Shown: positions 35,476-44,902 of the stretch, piece after piece | Layout of the letters: every line of letters begins with the position of its first letter | How positions within the stretch are numbered: the first letter of the stretch is position 1 | NCBI RefSeq assembly: GCF_040493455.1 | Contig: NZ_JANFDA010000002.1 | Location: 124,001 to 188,000 of the forward strand | Direction of reading: 5' to 3' | DNA: 64,000 nucleotides | Origin: Microcosmobacter sp040493455 | Lineage (GTDB): Bacteria; Bacteroidota; Bacteroidia; Flavobacteriales; Flavobacteriaceae | Made by a program: the position numbers and the translations under genes | Notes under the pieces: model-generated | The model's input: only the letters and a program-made list of their open reading frames with translations | Databases searched by the model: none | What the model was told of the DNA's origin: nothing

Positions 35476-37131
35476 CTAATTCTCAGCATCCAAATGAATA
35501 ACTCTTACACGCGATGGTGTAAGACCATTCCCTACGTTAGTCGCAACTTCATTGACATATAATTTTGTCCCATCTGGACTAACATCTAAATCATTAGGTA
35601 AGGATAAGTTTGAGTTCAAGGCAGCTCCATTAGTTCCGCCTCTAGTCCCATTTCCTGCAAGCAATGTTGCATTTCCATTCATATCAATTTCGTAAACACT
35701 GTTTGCCGATCTCGCAATAACATACAACCTATCATTTGCATAAATAATATGCCCATTGTTGTTTCCTGGAATCGTAGAAAAAGTGCTAGCGTTTCCATTA
35801 CTATCAACTCTTATAACGCTTCCATTATTAAAGTTTGCAACAAATAAATTTCCACTAGCATCAAAGGTTATTCCATTTGGGCAAGATAAAAGACCGCTAG
35901 AAGCAAAAACAGATTGATTGCCTTGAGGTGTAATTCTTATGATGTTATTTCCACCACAATTGGCCACAAACAGATTACCCTGAGCATCTATAGCGATTCC
36001 TATAGGAACTGATAGAAAGCCTCCTGATGAAAAATTGGTCGTAACACCATTTGTATCTGTAACAGAAATTCTATTTCCGCCTTGGTGCGATTGATAAAAA
36101 TTACCTTGAGCATCAAAATGGTTACCAGAAGCGCCATCTGCAAATCCTGAAATAAACGTAGACACATCTCCATTTGGTGTAACTCTAGCTACCTGAGTGC
36201 CATTATGCAATGGCAATGAGACGCCAAAATCAGCGACATAGACATTACCTGCTTGGTCTACCGAAACACCTCCAGTACCAATATTGATCGTTTGTACCAG
36301 CGTGCTCACCAAATTAGTCCTCTCTATAGTGAAAGATGAAGATGGATTTGATAATGCACTGAGGGTCTCATCTTCTTCATGAACGGATAAAACAAACAAT
36401 TTATATATCTCTCCTTCAATGATATCGTCTCCATCAACATCTTTTAAATCACTAGGCAAAACAGCCTGACTTAAGGCTGAAGCTAATTCAGCATACCTAC
36501 CTGATATAACGGTCAGCGCTGTTGCCAAATCTAGAGTGTTAGCATTTTTTACAACATAAATTCTGTACATGGACAATTGAGCAGAAAATGCTGCTGGTTG
36601 AAAACTTGTATCTATATCAGAAGCATTACCATTATTGGTATTGTCAACAATACTGATTGAAGATACAGGCTGTAAAGGCTGTGAACTTGGGTCAATCAAT
36701 GAAAATACATTCGAGAATGATGATAAGGCACTTAGACTTTCATCAGAATCATGTATTGAAATTATTGCAACTTTATAATTGGTTTCTTCTTCAATAGTGT
36801 CACCATCTGTATCCCTTAAACTTGATGGTAAGGTCACTTCGTTAACACCAGCAGAAAATTGAAAGAAAGCATCATTAGGCAAATCCAGTGCTTCTGACAG
36901 TGTAATACTTGCTGCAGATTTCAGCACAATAGCTCTGTATGCTAATAAGCCCTCTTGGGTTGATGCTGTAAAGATTACGTTGATATCTGAAGCGTCGCCA
37001 TTATTGGCTATGTCTGTCGCTATGATTGATGAAACGGCATTAAGTGGACTAGGTGGCGTTACCATAGTAGAATCATCACTACCGCCACAAGCGAATATCA
37101 GGAATAAAACGATTAATATATTATTCTTCAT
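35476..37131 (-). CDS. Lipoprotein with two FN3-like repeats and an NHL-repeat propeller
   Basis: The 551-residue protein has a lipobox with Cys15 (LIFACGG). Residues about 30-150 and 155-265 are two related modules: both contain NNGxASDI near the start, a VTLPSSLRDTDGD or VLPSDLKDVDGD turn and a SLSALS or TLSALS end. From about 275 the chain has NHL/SMP-30-like repeats (VSVDQAGNVYVADF, IAIDAQGNLFVANCGGN, ITFDASGNLFVANFNNG), which fold as a beta-propeller. It is probably a surface-exposed or periplasmic binding protein. It sits downstream of the BNR-repeat T9SS protein on the same strand. Confidence 0.85.
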   Translation of the reverse strand: MKNNILIVLFLIFACGGSDDSTMVTPPSPLNAVSSIIATDIANNGDASDINVIFTASTQEGLLAYRAIVLKSAASITLSEALDLPNDAFFQFSAGVNEVTLPSSLRDTDGDTIEEETNYKVAIISIHDSDESLSALSSFSNVFSLIDPSSQPLQPVSSISIVDNTNNGNASDIDTSFQPAAFSAQLSMYRIYVVKNANTLDLATALTVISGRYAELASALSQAVLPSDLKDVDGDDIIEGEIYKLFVLSVHEEDETLSALSNPSSSFTIERTNLVSTLVQTINIGTGGVSVDQAGNVYVADFGVSLPLHNGTQVARVTPNGDVSTFISGFADGASGNHFDAQGNFYQSHQGGNRISVTDTNGVTTNFSSGGFLSVPIGIAIDAQGNLFVANCGGNNIIRITPQGNQSVFASSGLLSCPNGITFDASGNLFVANFNNGSVIRVDSNGNASTFSTIPGNNNGHIIYANDRLYVIARSANSVYEIDMNGNATLLAGNGTRGGTNGAALNSNLSLPNDLDVSPDGTKLYVNEVATNVGNGLTPSRVRVIHLDAEN

Positions 37132-37164
37132 AATTAAAACCTTTAAATACGTTATACAATGATT

Positions 37165-39774
37165 CTAAAGCTTGATGAATCGCTTTACCACTGCTCTATT
37201 CCCTTTAGTTATTCTAATAAAATAAACTCCACTACTTTGATTAAAGTTTGAGAGCTTTACTGCATTGCCCTCTATTGATAGATCATCATCCTTGAATTCT
37301 ATTAATTTCTGACCAAGAAAGTTCAGTACTTCAACTTTGAAGTTATTTTCAAATGATGAATTAGTAAATTGGATTGTAAGCTCATCTCCTTTAAGCGGGT
37401 TTGGATACACTGATACTTCATCCAAAATCGAGAAATCTTCAACACTTAATGTATCATATGCATCCGAAATCCATATACCTCGTCCGAAAGTGGCTATTCT
37501 AAGTTTTTGATCAGCAGAATTATATTCAATATCCTGAACAAAAGTGATAGGGAGATTGTGGTTAAACTCCGTCCAGTTTGCGCCTCCATTAATAGTAATA
37601 AACACGCCTAAGTCAGTGGCTGCATAGACAATATCATCATTGGTTAAGTCCACAGCAATCGCATTAACCTGAATATCTGGTAAATCCCCTTGAATTGATG
37701 ACCAAGTATCTCCACCATCGACAGATTTGTATACATGCGGATTGTTTGGATTGATACTATTTCTACTTATAAATAATGTCTGTGAGTCTTGTCCACTAGT
37801 CTTTACATCTGTCATTCTCCAGCCGGGAGCACTATTGGTCAGTTGCCAGGTTTCACCAGTATCATTACTCCTGTAAACATTCCAAGCAACATTAGTCCAT
37901 GCAGCTGCATAGCATACACTAGGATCCGCTGCACTAAATGCTAAATCTGTTACTATAGACGCCGTTAGTTTCTTTTGCCAAAGGTTCCCATTATTTGTAG
38001 TCTTGTAAAGCCCTTGTTGTGTAGAGCCAAACAAAATGCTGGAATTTGTCGGATGCATCTTGAGAGGTCCGAAATGACCTGTAGTATTTTCATTGAGGTT
38101 CATCCCATTGGTTATTTGGTTGGCCAATGTTGCTGTTCCGTTATCTGCTCTCCAATAGGTTCCATTAATCCAAGTTCCGTAAAATGTATTTGGATTCGTA
38201 TGGTCAACAGCGACATCCACACCGTCGAAAAATCCCCATCGTTCCCAATTCAATCCGTTGGCAATATTAGCGCCTTGTAGACCATGATCCCATAGACCTC
38301 CAATGACAACATTTGGATTGCTCAATCCAGAAGCTACAGATAAAAACTGCGCATTGACTAAACCATTATTCACATTGGTCCAGCAACCTCCATTGTCTCC
38401 ACTTTTTGCAACACCTCCATCACTAAAAGAGTACACCGTAAACGGGTCGAAAGGATCAAAGCCCAAATCGTGATGATCGGCATAGGTAGCACATACTGGC
38501 GTGTGTACACAGGTTGCACAAGCTGTTCGGTCTTTTTGATTCCATGTTACACCTCCATCTAAGCTTTGCCATAGTGTGATGCCTCCAAATATGACAATAT
38601 TTGGATTTAAAGGTGATACAGCTATAGTGTTGTTAAACCAACCTTGGCAAAAAGTCCCCAATGAGTTTGTAATACAAAATGCATTAGGAGCACTATTCAT
38701 TTTGGTCCAACTTGCGCCATTGTCCACAGTCTTATAGACACCTTCTAAGGCTGTGTCGCTCAACCGAGTGATACTCGCATACAGCACATTTGTATTTGAG
38801 CGACATTGGTCTAGGCTAATAAAGTTGATATTCATTGTTGGAAGTCCATTAGTCAATACATTAAAGGTATTACCACCATCTGTAGATTTGAATATCCCAA
38901 CATTCTCTCGAGTAACAAATATGATATCTGGGTTATCGTTCTGAATTACAATATCATTGAATATGAAATTTTGATGATTAGTTCCGTCTCCCAGAACTAG
39001 TGACCAATTATCACCTGCATCTATACTTTTCCATAGACCATTACTCGCTGCCATCCAGAGAATGTTTGTGTTTGTAGGATGCCAAGCTAACTTCAATACA
39101 GAAACCCCTGCAGAGCTTGGAAATCCGAAATTTGTTGGTGTCCAGGTAAGACCTCTATCTGTAGATTTAAATACGCCTAAACCACCTTTTATAACAATAC
39201 CTGGTGGTGAAAAACCTTCTCCTGTTCCAATAATCAATGTATTACTATCTGTTGGGTGCACTACAACTGCTCCCACTCCTGTCGATGGTATATTGTCTGT
39301 CATTGGAATCCAATTGTCTCCTCCATCTTCAGAGAGCCATAGACCTCCAGAAGCAGAGCCTCCCCAAACCACATCGGGTACATTTGGATCGAAGGCATGA
39401 GAAATCATTCTACCTCCATGACCATCCATATCGATCGGCCCTATGTTTTGCCAATTTGCAGTTGGTCCAGATCCGGAACGTTCTCCTAAGGAACGAGTGC
39501 TCTCGAATAGTTCCCAACGGTTATTGGCACTACTTATCCCTTCAAAATTTCGACGCTGTTCGTAAAAATGTCGTTCTCTAAAGTATGGCATGTATCCAGT
39601 ACCCTTGAGACCAGTTAGATTATTCCCGTTATTTTCTAATAACGAATGGTAGTAAGCGTCTCTTTCAATAATAGCTTCTGGAATAAAACCTTGTGTGTCT
39701 GAGTTTGTTTCTTGAGCATTTACTTTAGAATAGAGTATACTCAGTAATGATAAAATTAGTAATGTTCGTTTCAT
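37165..39774 (-). CDS. Secreted BNR/Asp-box repeat protein with T9SS type A sorting domain
   Basis: The 869-residue protein starts with a signal peptide (MKRTLLILSLLSILYSKVNAQ). Many BNR/VPS10-like Asp-box repeats follow, such as SEDGGDNW, STDRGLTW, SIDAGDNW, STDGGNTF, SVDGGDTW and NNGNLW, which form sialidase-type propellers. The C-terminus has VSVYPNPLKGDELTIQF and GVYFIRITKGNRAVVKRFIKL, a T9SS type A sorting domain, so it should be moved across the outer membrane. No sialidase catalytic set is evident, so binding is more likely than hydrolysis. It lies upstream of the NHL lipoprotein gene. Confidence 0.92.
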   Translation of the reverse strand: MKRTLLILSLLSILYSKVNAQETNSDTQGFIPEAIIERDAYYHSLLENNGNNLTGLKGTGYMPYFRERHFYEQRRNFEGISSANNRWELFESTRSLGERSGSGPTANWQNIGPIDMDGHGGRMISHAFDPNVPDVVWGGSASGGLWLSEDGGDNWIPMTDNIPSTGVGAVVVHPTDSNTLIIGTGEGFSPPGIVIKGGLGVFKSTDRGLTWTPTNFGFPSSAGVSVLKLAWHPTNTNILWMAASNGLWKSIDAGDNWSLVLGDGTNHQNFIFNDIVIQNDNPDIIFVTRENVGIFKSTDGGNTFNVLTNGLPTMNINFISLDQCRSNTNVLYASITRLSDTALEGVYKTVDNGASWTKMNSAPNAFCITNSLGTFCQGWFNNTIAVSPLNPNIVIFGGITLWQSLDGGVTWNQKDRTACATCVHTPVCATYADHHDLGFDPFDPFTVYSFSDGGVAKSGDNGGCWTNVNNGLVNAQFLSVASGLSNPNVVIGGLWDHGLQGANIANGLNWERWGFFDGVDVAVDHTNPNTFYGTWINGTYWRADNGTATLANQITNGMNLNENTTGHFGPLKMHPTNSSILFGSTQQGLYKTTNNGNLWQKKLTASIVTDLAFSAADPSVCYAAAWTNVAWNVYRSNDTGETWQLTNSAPGWRMTDVKTSGQDSQTLFISRNSINPNNPHVYKSVDGGDTWSSIQGDLPDIQVNAIAVDLTNDDIVYAATDLGVFITINGGANWTEFNHNLPITFVQDIEYNSADQKLRIATFGRGIWISDAYDTLSVEDFSILDEVSVYPNPLKGDELTIQFTNSSFENNFKVEVLNFLGQKLIEFKDDDLSIEGNAVKLSNFNQSSGVYFIRITKGNRAVVKRFIKL

Positions 39775-39871
39775 AGCAATTTTTCTTATAGTTAAACATC
39801 ATGCTTTTATAACAAAGGAAAATGTTACTACGAAATTGCTATTGTAAAAAAGCGAATAAAGCTACATGAAA

Positions 39872-40693
39872 CTAAGAGTAATAATATTGCTGAATATAGT
39901 CTTCTGTATTCAATAATGACTTACTAAATACGGATTCATTATAGGCAAGTGGTGTACTACTTGTAAATGATGCAAAGTCTTTATAGAAATGACTTAAATC
40001 GTAATATCCTAAGGCTAAAGCCAAAGGTTCTATTTTTACGTTAATATTTTCAGCTAAAACCAGAGAAGCTTTCTTAATTCTAAGCAAGCGCTTATAGCGC
40101 ATTGGACTCACTCCGATGTGTTCTCTGTATTGCATTTCGAAATATCTTGTACTACCTGTTTGTTTTTGTGGTGCTGATAAATTTTGGATTGAATTAAAGA
40201 GCTTAAAGATATCTAGCTTTAACGCTGGTGTGGCCTCTCGATGTGTGTTGAGAAGGCGCGATAGTTTTTCATTGATTACCCTAGAGATTACTTTATCTAT
40301 GTCATAGAAGCTGGATGAATCTATATAGGATGGAAAAAAGTTATAGCCTATATCTTCTAAAGAAACTACTTGGTTTTTTATCAAATAAGCTTGATCTCCC
40401 AATACATTTGATGTAATCCAAGGCATCATTTTGAATGATAAAATAACCGTATCTGAGCCAAGTTCTAAATATGCATGTTTATCGACAAGACCAATTAAGG
40501 CGTCCTTTTTGACACTAAACTTTTCAGAGTCAACAACAATGTTTAGCTTACCTTTTAGTAGAAATAAAATTTCGGGAAATCCATCAGCAATTAAGGGCAA
40601 CCGACAAGAACTTTCATCGTTTACTAAAGCCCATATGCTTTGCAGCTCCTCTTTAAATGGGTGCTCTTTCTTATAATTATAAAACCTAACCAC
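39872..40693 (-). CDS. AraC family transcriptional regulator
   Basis: The 273-residue protein has an N-terminal sensing domain with AraC_binding-like or DUF6597-like pattern (EELQSIWALVNDESSCRLPLIADGFPE in two blocks) and a C-terminal double helix-turn-helix. The latter shows MQYREHIGVSPMRYKRLLRI and LALALGYYDLSHFYKDF. It probably controls a nearby gene, either the BNR/T9SS gene downstream or the peptidase-like lipoprotein upstream, but no target site is visible. Confidence 0.9.
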   Translation of the reverse strand: MVRFYNYKKEHPFKEELQSIWALVNDESSCRLPLIADGFPEILFLLKGKLNIVVDSEKFSVKKDALIGLVDKHAYLELGSDTVILSFKMMPWITSNVLGDQAYLIKNQVVSLEDIGYNFFPSYIDSSSFYDIDKVISRVINEKLSRLLNTHREATPALKLDIFKLFNSIQNLSAPQKQTGSTRYFEMQYREHIGVSPMRYKRLLRIKKASLVLAENINVKIEPLALALGYYDLSHFYKDFASFTSSTPLAYNESVFSKSLLNTEDYIQQYYYS

Positions 40694-40771
40694 AATACGT
40701 ATTTACTCAAAGTTACACATATTATCAATAGGCTAAAAAAAGATTCTGTTAAGATTTTTGGTGGTTAGATT

Positions 40772-41836
40772 TTAAAAACTTCCATCATCCACGTCTTTGA
40801 TAAAATCTATAAGACCTTCAAAAAATACTTTTTGGTCATCGAATTGTGATAGATGACTACCATCTGGACAAAGGAGAAAACGTCCATTTTGAACTTCAGT
40901 GGAAATCCATTTCATATGCTCTGGATCCATAGTATCATGTGTAGCGCCTATTGTTAGTGTTGGCACCGTAATTTCTTTCAACCTGTCTTTCACATCCCAG
41001 TTGAGTAAGGTAGCATTTCCTTTGATACCGAATTCACTAGGTCCTTGCATGGTAACATATACATCTGGATTAACATGTTTAAAGGCTCTGTTTAAAGGTT
41101 CTGGCCACTCATCTACAGGCATCCTAATAACGTGCTTTGGATAATAGTTCTGTATGATTAAATCTAAATAGCGTTCGTTAGAATAGTCTTCGGCTGCTTC
41201 ATACTTCAAGATTTCATCCAGAACTTCTTTTGGCAGTTTTGGTGCTAGCACTTCAGCCGAATATTTATTGTAATCGTCAATGGAAGCTACCATATTAGAA
41301 ATCACCAAGCCTTTCAAATTATCTTGATACTTAAGTGCATATTGCATCCCTAAGATTCCTCCCCAAGATTGTCCGTACAAGTAAAAATTGTCTTTATTCA
41401 ATCCGAGCGAAACTCTTACTTGCTCTACCTCTTCTACAAAACGGTCAAGATCCCATAGTGACAAATCTTTAGGCTGGTCGCTGTAATAAGATCCTAGCTG
41501 ATCATAGTAGTAATACTCTATGCCTTCTTGAGGAAAAAACCCATCAAAACATTCATAGAGCTCGTGGGTCATTCCTGGTCCTCCATGTAGCAATAGAACT
41601 TTGATTTTTGGGTTATTCCCAACCCGCTTTGTCCAAACTTTGAATTCTCCTTTTGGAGTTTGAATCGGTATCATCTTAATTCCTCCAAGGAACCGATCTT
41701 CTTTACCTGAGTTGTCTAAATACTCAGTAACCGCAGTTTCATTTATTGAATCTTTTACCTCTTCTTGTTCATTTTCTTTACAACTAAATACCACTAAACA
41801 CAAACAACTTACAAGCAATACTATTTTTTTCATCAC
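40772..41836 (-). CDS. Proline iminopeptidase-like alpha/beta hydrolase lipoprotein
   Basis: The 354-residue protein has a lipobox with Cys19 (VVFSCK) and an alpha/beta hydrolase domain of the S33 group. HGGPG at 84-88 is the oxyanion motif, and Ser157 in GQSWGG is the nucleophile. GATHDTMDP and PDGSHLSQFD supply the Asp and His. S33 enzymes release N-terminal proline; membrane anchoring suggests peptide scavenging at the periplasm. It lies at the left border of the gene-free region. Confidence 0.9.
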   Translation of the reverse strand: MMKKIVLLVSCLCLVVFSCKENEQEEVKDSINETAVTEYLDNSGKEDRFLGGIKMIPIQTPKGEFKVWTKRVGNNPKIKVLLLHGGPGMTHELYECFDGFFPQEGIEYYYYDQLGSYYSDQPKDLSLWDLDRFVEEVEQVRVSLGLNKDNFYLYGQSWGGILGMQYALKYQDNLKGLVISNMVASIDDYNKYSAEVLAPKLPKEVLDEILKYEAAEDYSNERYLDLIIQNYYPKHVIRMPVDEWPEPLNRAFKHVNPDVYVTMQGPSEFGIKGNATLLNWDVKDRLKEITVPTLTIGATHDTMDPEHMKWISTEVQNGRFLLCPDGSHLSQFDDQKVFFEGLIDFIKDVDDGSF

Positions 41837-41871
41837 TAGATATCTTTATGCTTTCTAAGTTACTAAAAATT

Positions 41872-41947
41872 AAAAAACCTCCCTGTAAAACAGCACAAGG
41901 AGGTCTGGTATGGCTGCAAAATTACCCCTTTAGTTTACTAAACAGCC
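41872..41947 (-). ncRNA. Structured RNA element, copy A, with terminator
   Basis: Read on the minus strand: GGCTG and CAGCC arms close a 26-nt loop containing CTAAAGGGGTAAT; then a 7-nt spacer; then a terminator hairpin with ACCTCC/GGAGGT arms and a TTTTTT tail. Copies B and C share the order and the AAAGGGGTAA loop. It lies 36 bp upstream of the lipoprotein gene at 40772-41836. Confidence 0.55.
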
Positions 41948-42011
41948 AATAAACCAAATCTAAAACCTAAATGATAGCCCAATAGATATAGGTCCAGATT
42001 ATATTAAGAGA

Positions 42012-42037
42012 TAGCCTCCCACTAGTTGCAGGAGGCT
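42012..42037 (-). terminator. CCTCC/GGAGG hairpin in the gene-free region
   Basis: AAGCCTCC and GGGAGGCT arms form a stem of about 8 bp around a 9-nt loop. It resembles the hairpin half of the three repeated elements but lacks the AAAGGGGT loop and has only a weak T tract, so it may be an intermediate structure rather than an active terminator. Confidence 0.4.
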
Positions 42038-42136
42038 TATCATAGCTATTAATTAATTATCCCTCTTAATAGCCTGGGGCCCAGTCCATAGCAATCTTTT
42101 CAATGAGCATACATTCATAACATCGTATACTATAAG

Positions 42137-42221
42137 GGGTTATCTAAAAGCATGGTTGCTGAAGGTTATCTACACTAATTAATCACAATACATATAGAAC
42201 ACCATGCTTTTTGAATAACCC
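42137..42221. repeat. Long imperfect inverted repeat
   Basis: Arms at 42137-42156 (GGGTTATCTAAAAGCATGGT) and 42201-42221 are complementary except for one small bulge and mismatch, with a 44-nt loop. On the minus strand it could fold into an 85-nt stem-loop. A TATGTTTG box on the minus strand (42235-42242) lies directly upstream. Confidence 0.65.
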
Positions 42222-42430
42222 AATCAAATAATTTCAAACATATAGTAAGCATCCATAATCTTTGGTTAAATCACAACTCAACACTTCTAGGTCTTTAAAA
42301 CAACCCTGTCAATTGAACTTAAAATGTCATTGTGTGTTATGCAAAAATTAGAATATAGGGAGACAGGGGAAATCATAGGTTAAATGGTTGATGTAATATG
42401 TCTGCAAGTTATATAGCCTACTTCTCTCAC

Positions 42431-42454
42431 AAAATAAGAGCAAACTCTTATTTT
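42431..42454. repeat. Perfect 10-bp inverted repeat
   Basis: AAAATAAGAG and CTCTTATTTT flank a CAAA loop. It could act as a weak terminator in either direction or as a protein-binding palindrome. Confidence 0.6.
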
Positions 42455-42493
42455 ATAGGTGCTAACGCGTAGCCTATATTTGTAGATTACACA

Positions 42494-42572
42494 TAAAAAA
42501 ACCTCCTAATCATTACATTAGGAGGTTAAGCTTAGCTGCAAAAATTACCCCTTTAGTTTATTATAACAGCTA
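42494..42572 (-). ncRNA. Structured RNA element, copy B, with terminator
   Basis: On the minus strand TAGCTG/CAGCTA arms enclose a loop with CTAAAGGGGTAAT. A perfect 11-bp terminator hairpin (AACCTCCTAAT / ATTAGGAGGTT, 6-nt loop) with a seven-T tail follows. It would end a transcript of roughly 200-250 nt starting near the 34-bp element at 42747-42780. Confidence 0.6.
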
Positions 42573-42746
42573 AAATTTATACAACCTTTTTATGAAGCAT
42601 CAGTACACACATATTATGTATACTGATGCATCTGCTATTAATCCATTCTCTGGGAACGTCAATTTTTTCTTTTAGTAATTTTTGATTTAGTCAATGGTAA
42701 CTATAATCAATTGCAATATAGAATCATAGTTACAAAGGAGAAATAC

Positions 42747-42780
42747 GTGCAAACACTTAATTTATAAGAGTTAGTACTTA
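42747..42780 (-). promoter_or_regulatory. 34-bp shared regulatory element, copy 1
   Basis: The plus strand reads GTGCAAACACTTA-N12-TAGTACTTA. The same pattern with the same spacing recurs at 52805-52838 before the giant gene. On the minus strand it gives two TAAGTRC-like half-sites with 21 bp between their starts, two helical turns. A TATTTC and, 19 bp later, a TATATTG box follow, a possible promoter for the noncoding RNA. Confidence 0.6.
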
Positions 42781-42800
42781 GCGAATAAAAATGTTAAGCA

Positions 42801-44813
42801 TTATGTAATTGGTATCATTAACCTCATTGTAGTTCCTTTATTGGGCTTGCTATCTACAAATAATCTAGATCTCATTATTCTTGCTCGCTCCAGAAGTGTT
42901 TTCATACCCATGCTTGTAAGCATCGTAAGTCTTTCATTTATTTCAAAACCAATTCCATTGTCTTGTATAACAGCTTCAATATTTGCATCGTCTTTAGAAA
43001 TATTTACAGCTACGGTTTTTGCTTTAGAATGTTTTACAATGTTATTTAGAGCTTCTTGAATACATCTATAAAGGTGAAGTGCATTTTCTTTGCTCAGGTC
43101 ATTGTCAATATTATCTATATCTGTTGTAAAAAATATGTTTGTATTAGCATCTACCTGATTGATCAATGATTCTATTACTGCTGTAACACCAAGCCGTTCT
43201 ATGGTAGCTGGATAAAGTCCTTTGGATATACTTCTTAACTCTTCCATTGTGTCTTTTGCTAGGTAATCGATGTCATCATCTTTGAAGGCTTTTATCTTTT
43301 TGATTAATAGCATGAGTTTTTGCCCTACACTATCATGAAGATCTCTTGCCACCTTAGTACGTTCTGTCTCTTGGGTTTTTATGAGTTCTTGAGAGAACTT
43401 AACCTGATTCTTTTTTTGTTTTCGTGTAAACTTTTGTGTGCGCACTAAGTAAATAATTACAAAGGCCAAAGCCAATCCTGTACCTCCAAAAAGCATCAGT
43501 TGGTCCTTAGCTTTATTTTTGATGTCGAGCATACCAATCTCAGCTTCCTGAGATTCTATCATTGCATCTCGCTTTTTGGTTTCGTAAAGCGTTTGATAAT
43601 ATGTCAGCGCCCTTGTATTTTCCAAATTATTGATACTGTCGGTCAATGATGCAAATTTTTTGAAATGATAGTAGGCTTTATCAGTATTGTTTATCTTTTC
43701 ATAAGCATTGGCTAAAAAATTATGTACAGATTGTCGGTTAGTGATATTGATACTCGAATTGAAATCGATAAGTCCCTCCTGTATATAAATTGCTTTTCTT
43801 GTATTTCCTCTTGAAAACTCATAATGCGCCAATGCTGCATTGTAATTAAAGTTGTCATCAGCGATACTTAAGTAATCTGGAAGGTTGTGAATTTCTTCTA
43901 ATATTGTCTTTGCCTTTTTTAGACTGTCTGTTTTGGCATATACACGAAATAAGGCGATTAATACCTTTGGTTTTTCATTAGGTCTATTTGCTTTATCAAC
44001 ATAATGATTAGCTTGTTTCAAATTATAAACCATGGATTCATAATCCTCCAAAGCTTCATTATCCACAGCTTTATTATAAAATGTTGATTGTAATAAATAA
44101 TAATGCTTTCTATGTTTTGCAATCTTTATTAAATCATCTCTAACTGCATTGGCATCTTCTACAAAACCTATGCTTCCATACAGGTTCGCTCTATAGTTTT
44201 GTGCAATCATCAAGCTAGATGTATCTTTAGCTTTAGCAGAGATTTCTTCAGCTTCTGTAAGCAAAAGACCAGCTTCAGCAAACTTACCTATTCTGGTTAA
44301 TGCTTCGGCTCCATAAACTTTGGCTTTACTCAGAATAGTAGAGTCTTTAGCTAAGACAGCATACTTTTCGGATTCGCTATAGATATCAATAGACTTTTCT
44401 ACTTCTCCTGAGAAGAAATAACTATCGCCAGCATTCATATTTAGAACGGCGTTGGTTAATGGGTCAGAAATATCATAATGTTTTGATTTGAGCTCTTCAA
44501 AAATTCTTTTTGCTTCTTCTGGGTTTCTGGCTCTATTAGACAGGTAAAAAATTCGATCTGATGTATGCTTAACTGCTAATCTAAAAGAATCTATTTCTAT
44601 AGCATAGTCAATAGTTTGTGTTACTATAGAATCATAGTTATACTTTTGTTCATAAAGCACTAGATTACAAAGGCTATCTAGTAATTTTATTTTTTTCTCT
44701 TTTGAAGAATATCTTATCTCTTCTTTTAACAGTTTTACATTTGAATCTAAAGGAACTTGTTGGCCATGAAGTTGCATGGCAACACCTAGAAGGAGGAAAA
44801 TAAGTAGTCGCAT
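42801..44813 (-). CDS. TPR sensor histidine kinase (HisKA_3 type)
   Basis: The 670-residue protein has a signal peptide, TPR-like helical repeats at about 40-400 in the periplasm, a short coiled coil, one membrane segment at about 439-457 and a cytosolic kinase. His493 in ARDLHDSVGQKL is the phospho-acceptor, and RCIQEALNNIVKHSKAK, QDNGIGFEI and GMKTLLERA are ATPase-domain N, G1 and G2 motifs. This class pairs with LuxR-type regulators. No regulator is adjacent; the nearest is at 52855. It is a close paralogue of the kinase at 53501. Its leader carries ACCCCTTTG. Confidence 0.93.
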   Translation of the reverse strand: MRLLIFLLLGVAMQLHGQQVPLDSNVKLLKEEIRYSSKEKKIKLLDSLCNLVLYEQKYNYDSIVTQTIDYAIEIDSFRLAVKHTSDRIFYLSNRARNPEEAKRIFEELKSKHYDISDPLTNAVLNMNAGDSYFFSGEVEKSIDIYSESEKYAVLAKDSTILSKAKVYGAEALTRIGKFAEAGLLLTEAEEISAKAKDTSSLMIAQNYRANLYGSIGFVEDANAVRDDLIKIAKHRKHYYLLQSTFYNKAVDNEALEDYESMVYNLKQANHYVDKANRPNEKPKVLIALFRVYAKTDSLKKAKTILEEIHNLPDYLSIADDNFNYNAALAHYEFSRGNTRKAIYIQEGLIDFNSSINITNRQSVHNFLANAYEKINNTDKAYYHFKKFASLTDSINNLENTRALTYYQTLYETKKRDAMIESQEAEIGMLDIKNKAKDQLMLFGGTGLALAFVIIYLVRTQKFTRKQKKNQVKFSQELIKTQETERTKVARDLHDSVGQKLMLLIKKIKAFKDDDIDYLAKDTMEELRSISKGLYPATIERLGVTAVIESLINQVDANTNIFFTTDIDNIDNDLSKENALHLYRCIQEALNNIVKHSKAKTVAVNISKDDANIEAVIQDNGIGFEINERLTMLTSMGMKTLLERARIMRSRLFVDSKPNKGTTMRLMIPIT

Positions 44814-44830
44814 TTTGCTTAAAGATATAG

Positions 44831-44840
44831 CAAAGGGGTA
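44831..44840 (-). promoter_or_regulatory. ACCCCTTT leader motif of the kinase gene
   Basis: The minus strand reads TACCCCTTTG 18-27 nt before the kinase ATG. Nine bases are complementary to the AAAGGGGTA loop of the repeated RNA elements. Confidence 0.45.
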
Positions 44841-44902
44841 TACTGTAAAGATAGCACTTTGTTTTGGATAAAACCTTGTTGCCAGAAGTTGCCTACCTCT
44901 TT

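Larger units (their letters stand above)
41837..42800. other. Gene-free region rich in inverted repeats (candidate noncoding RNAs)
   Basis: About 960 bp contain no convincing ORF. On the minus strand they hold two copies of a structured element ending in a CCTCC/GGAGG hairpin plus T tract (41872-41947 and 42494-42572), another CCTCC/GGAGG hairpin at 42012-42037, a long imperfect inverted repeat at 42137-42221, a perfect 10-bp hairpin at 42431-42454 and inverted repeats at 42597-42629 and 42697-42733. A 34-bp sequence at 42747-42780 is shared with the upstream region of the giant surface-protein gene. The simplest reading is one or two minus-strand noncoding RNAs. Confidence 0.6.

Noticed and set aside
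37975..39581. ORFs opposite the BNR-repeat gene
   Set aside because: They are shadows of a repeat-rich coding sequence; none has a plausible start region or recognisable domain.
42361..42580. Riboswitch for the kinase or lipoprotein gene
   Set aside because: The structured elements lie after gene ends or far from starts and carry terminators, and none matches a riboswitch core I know.
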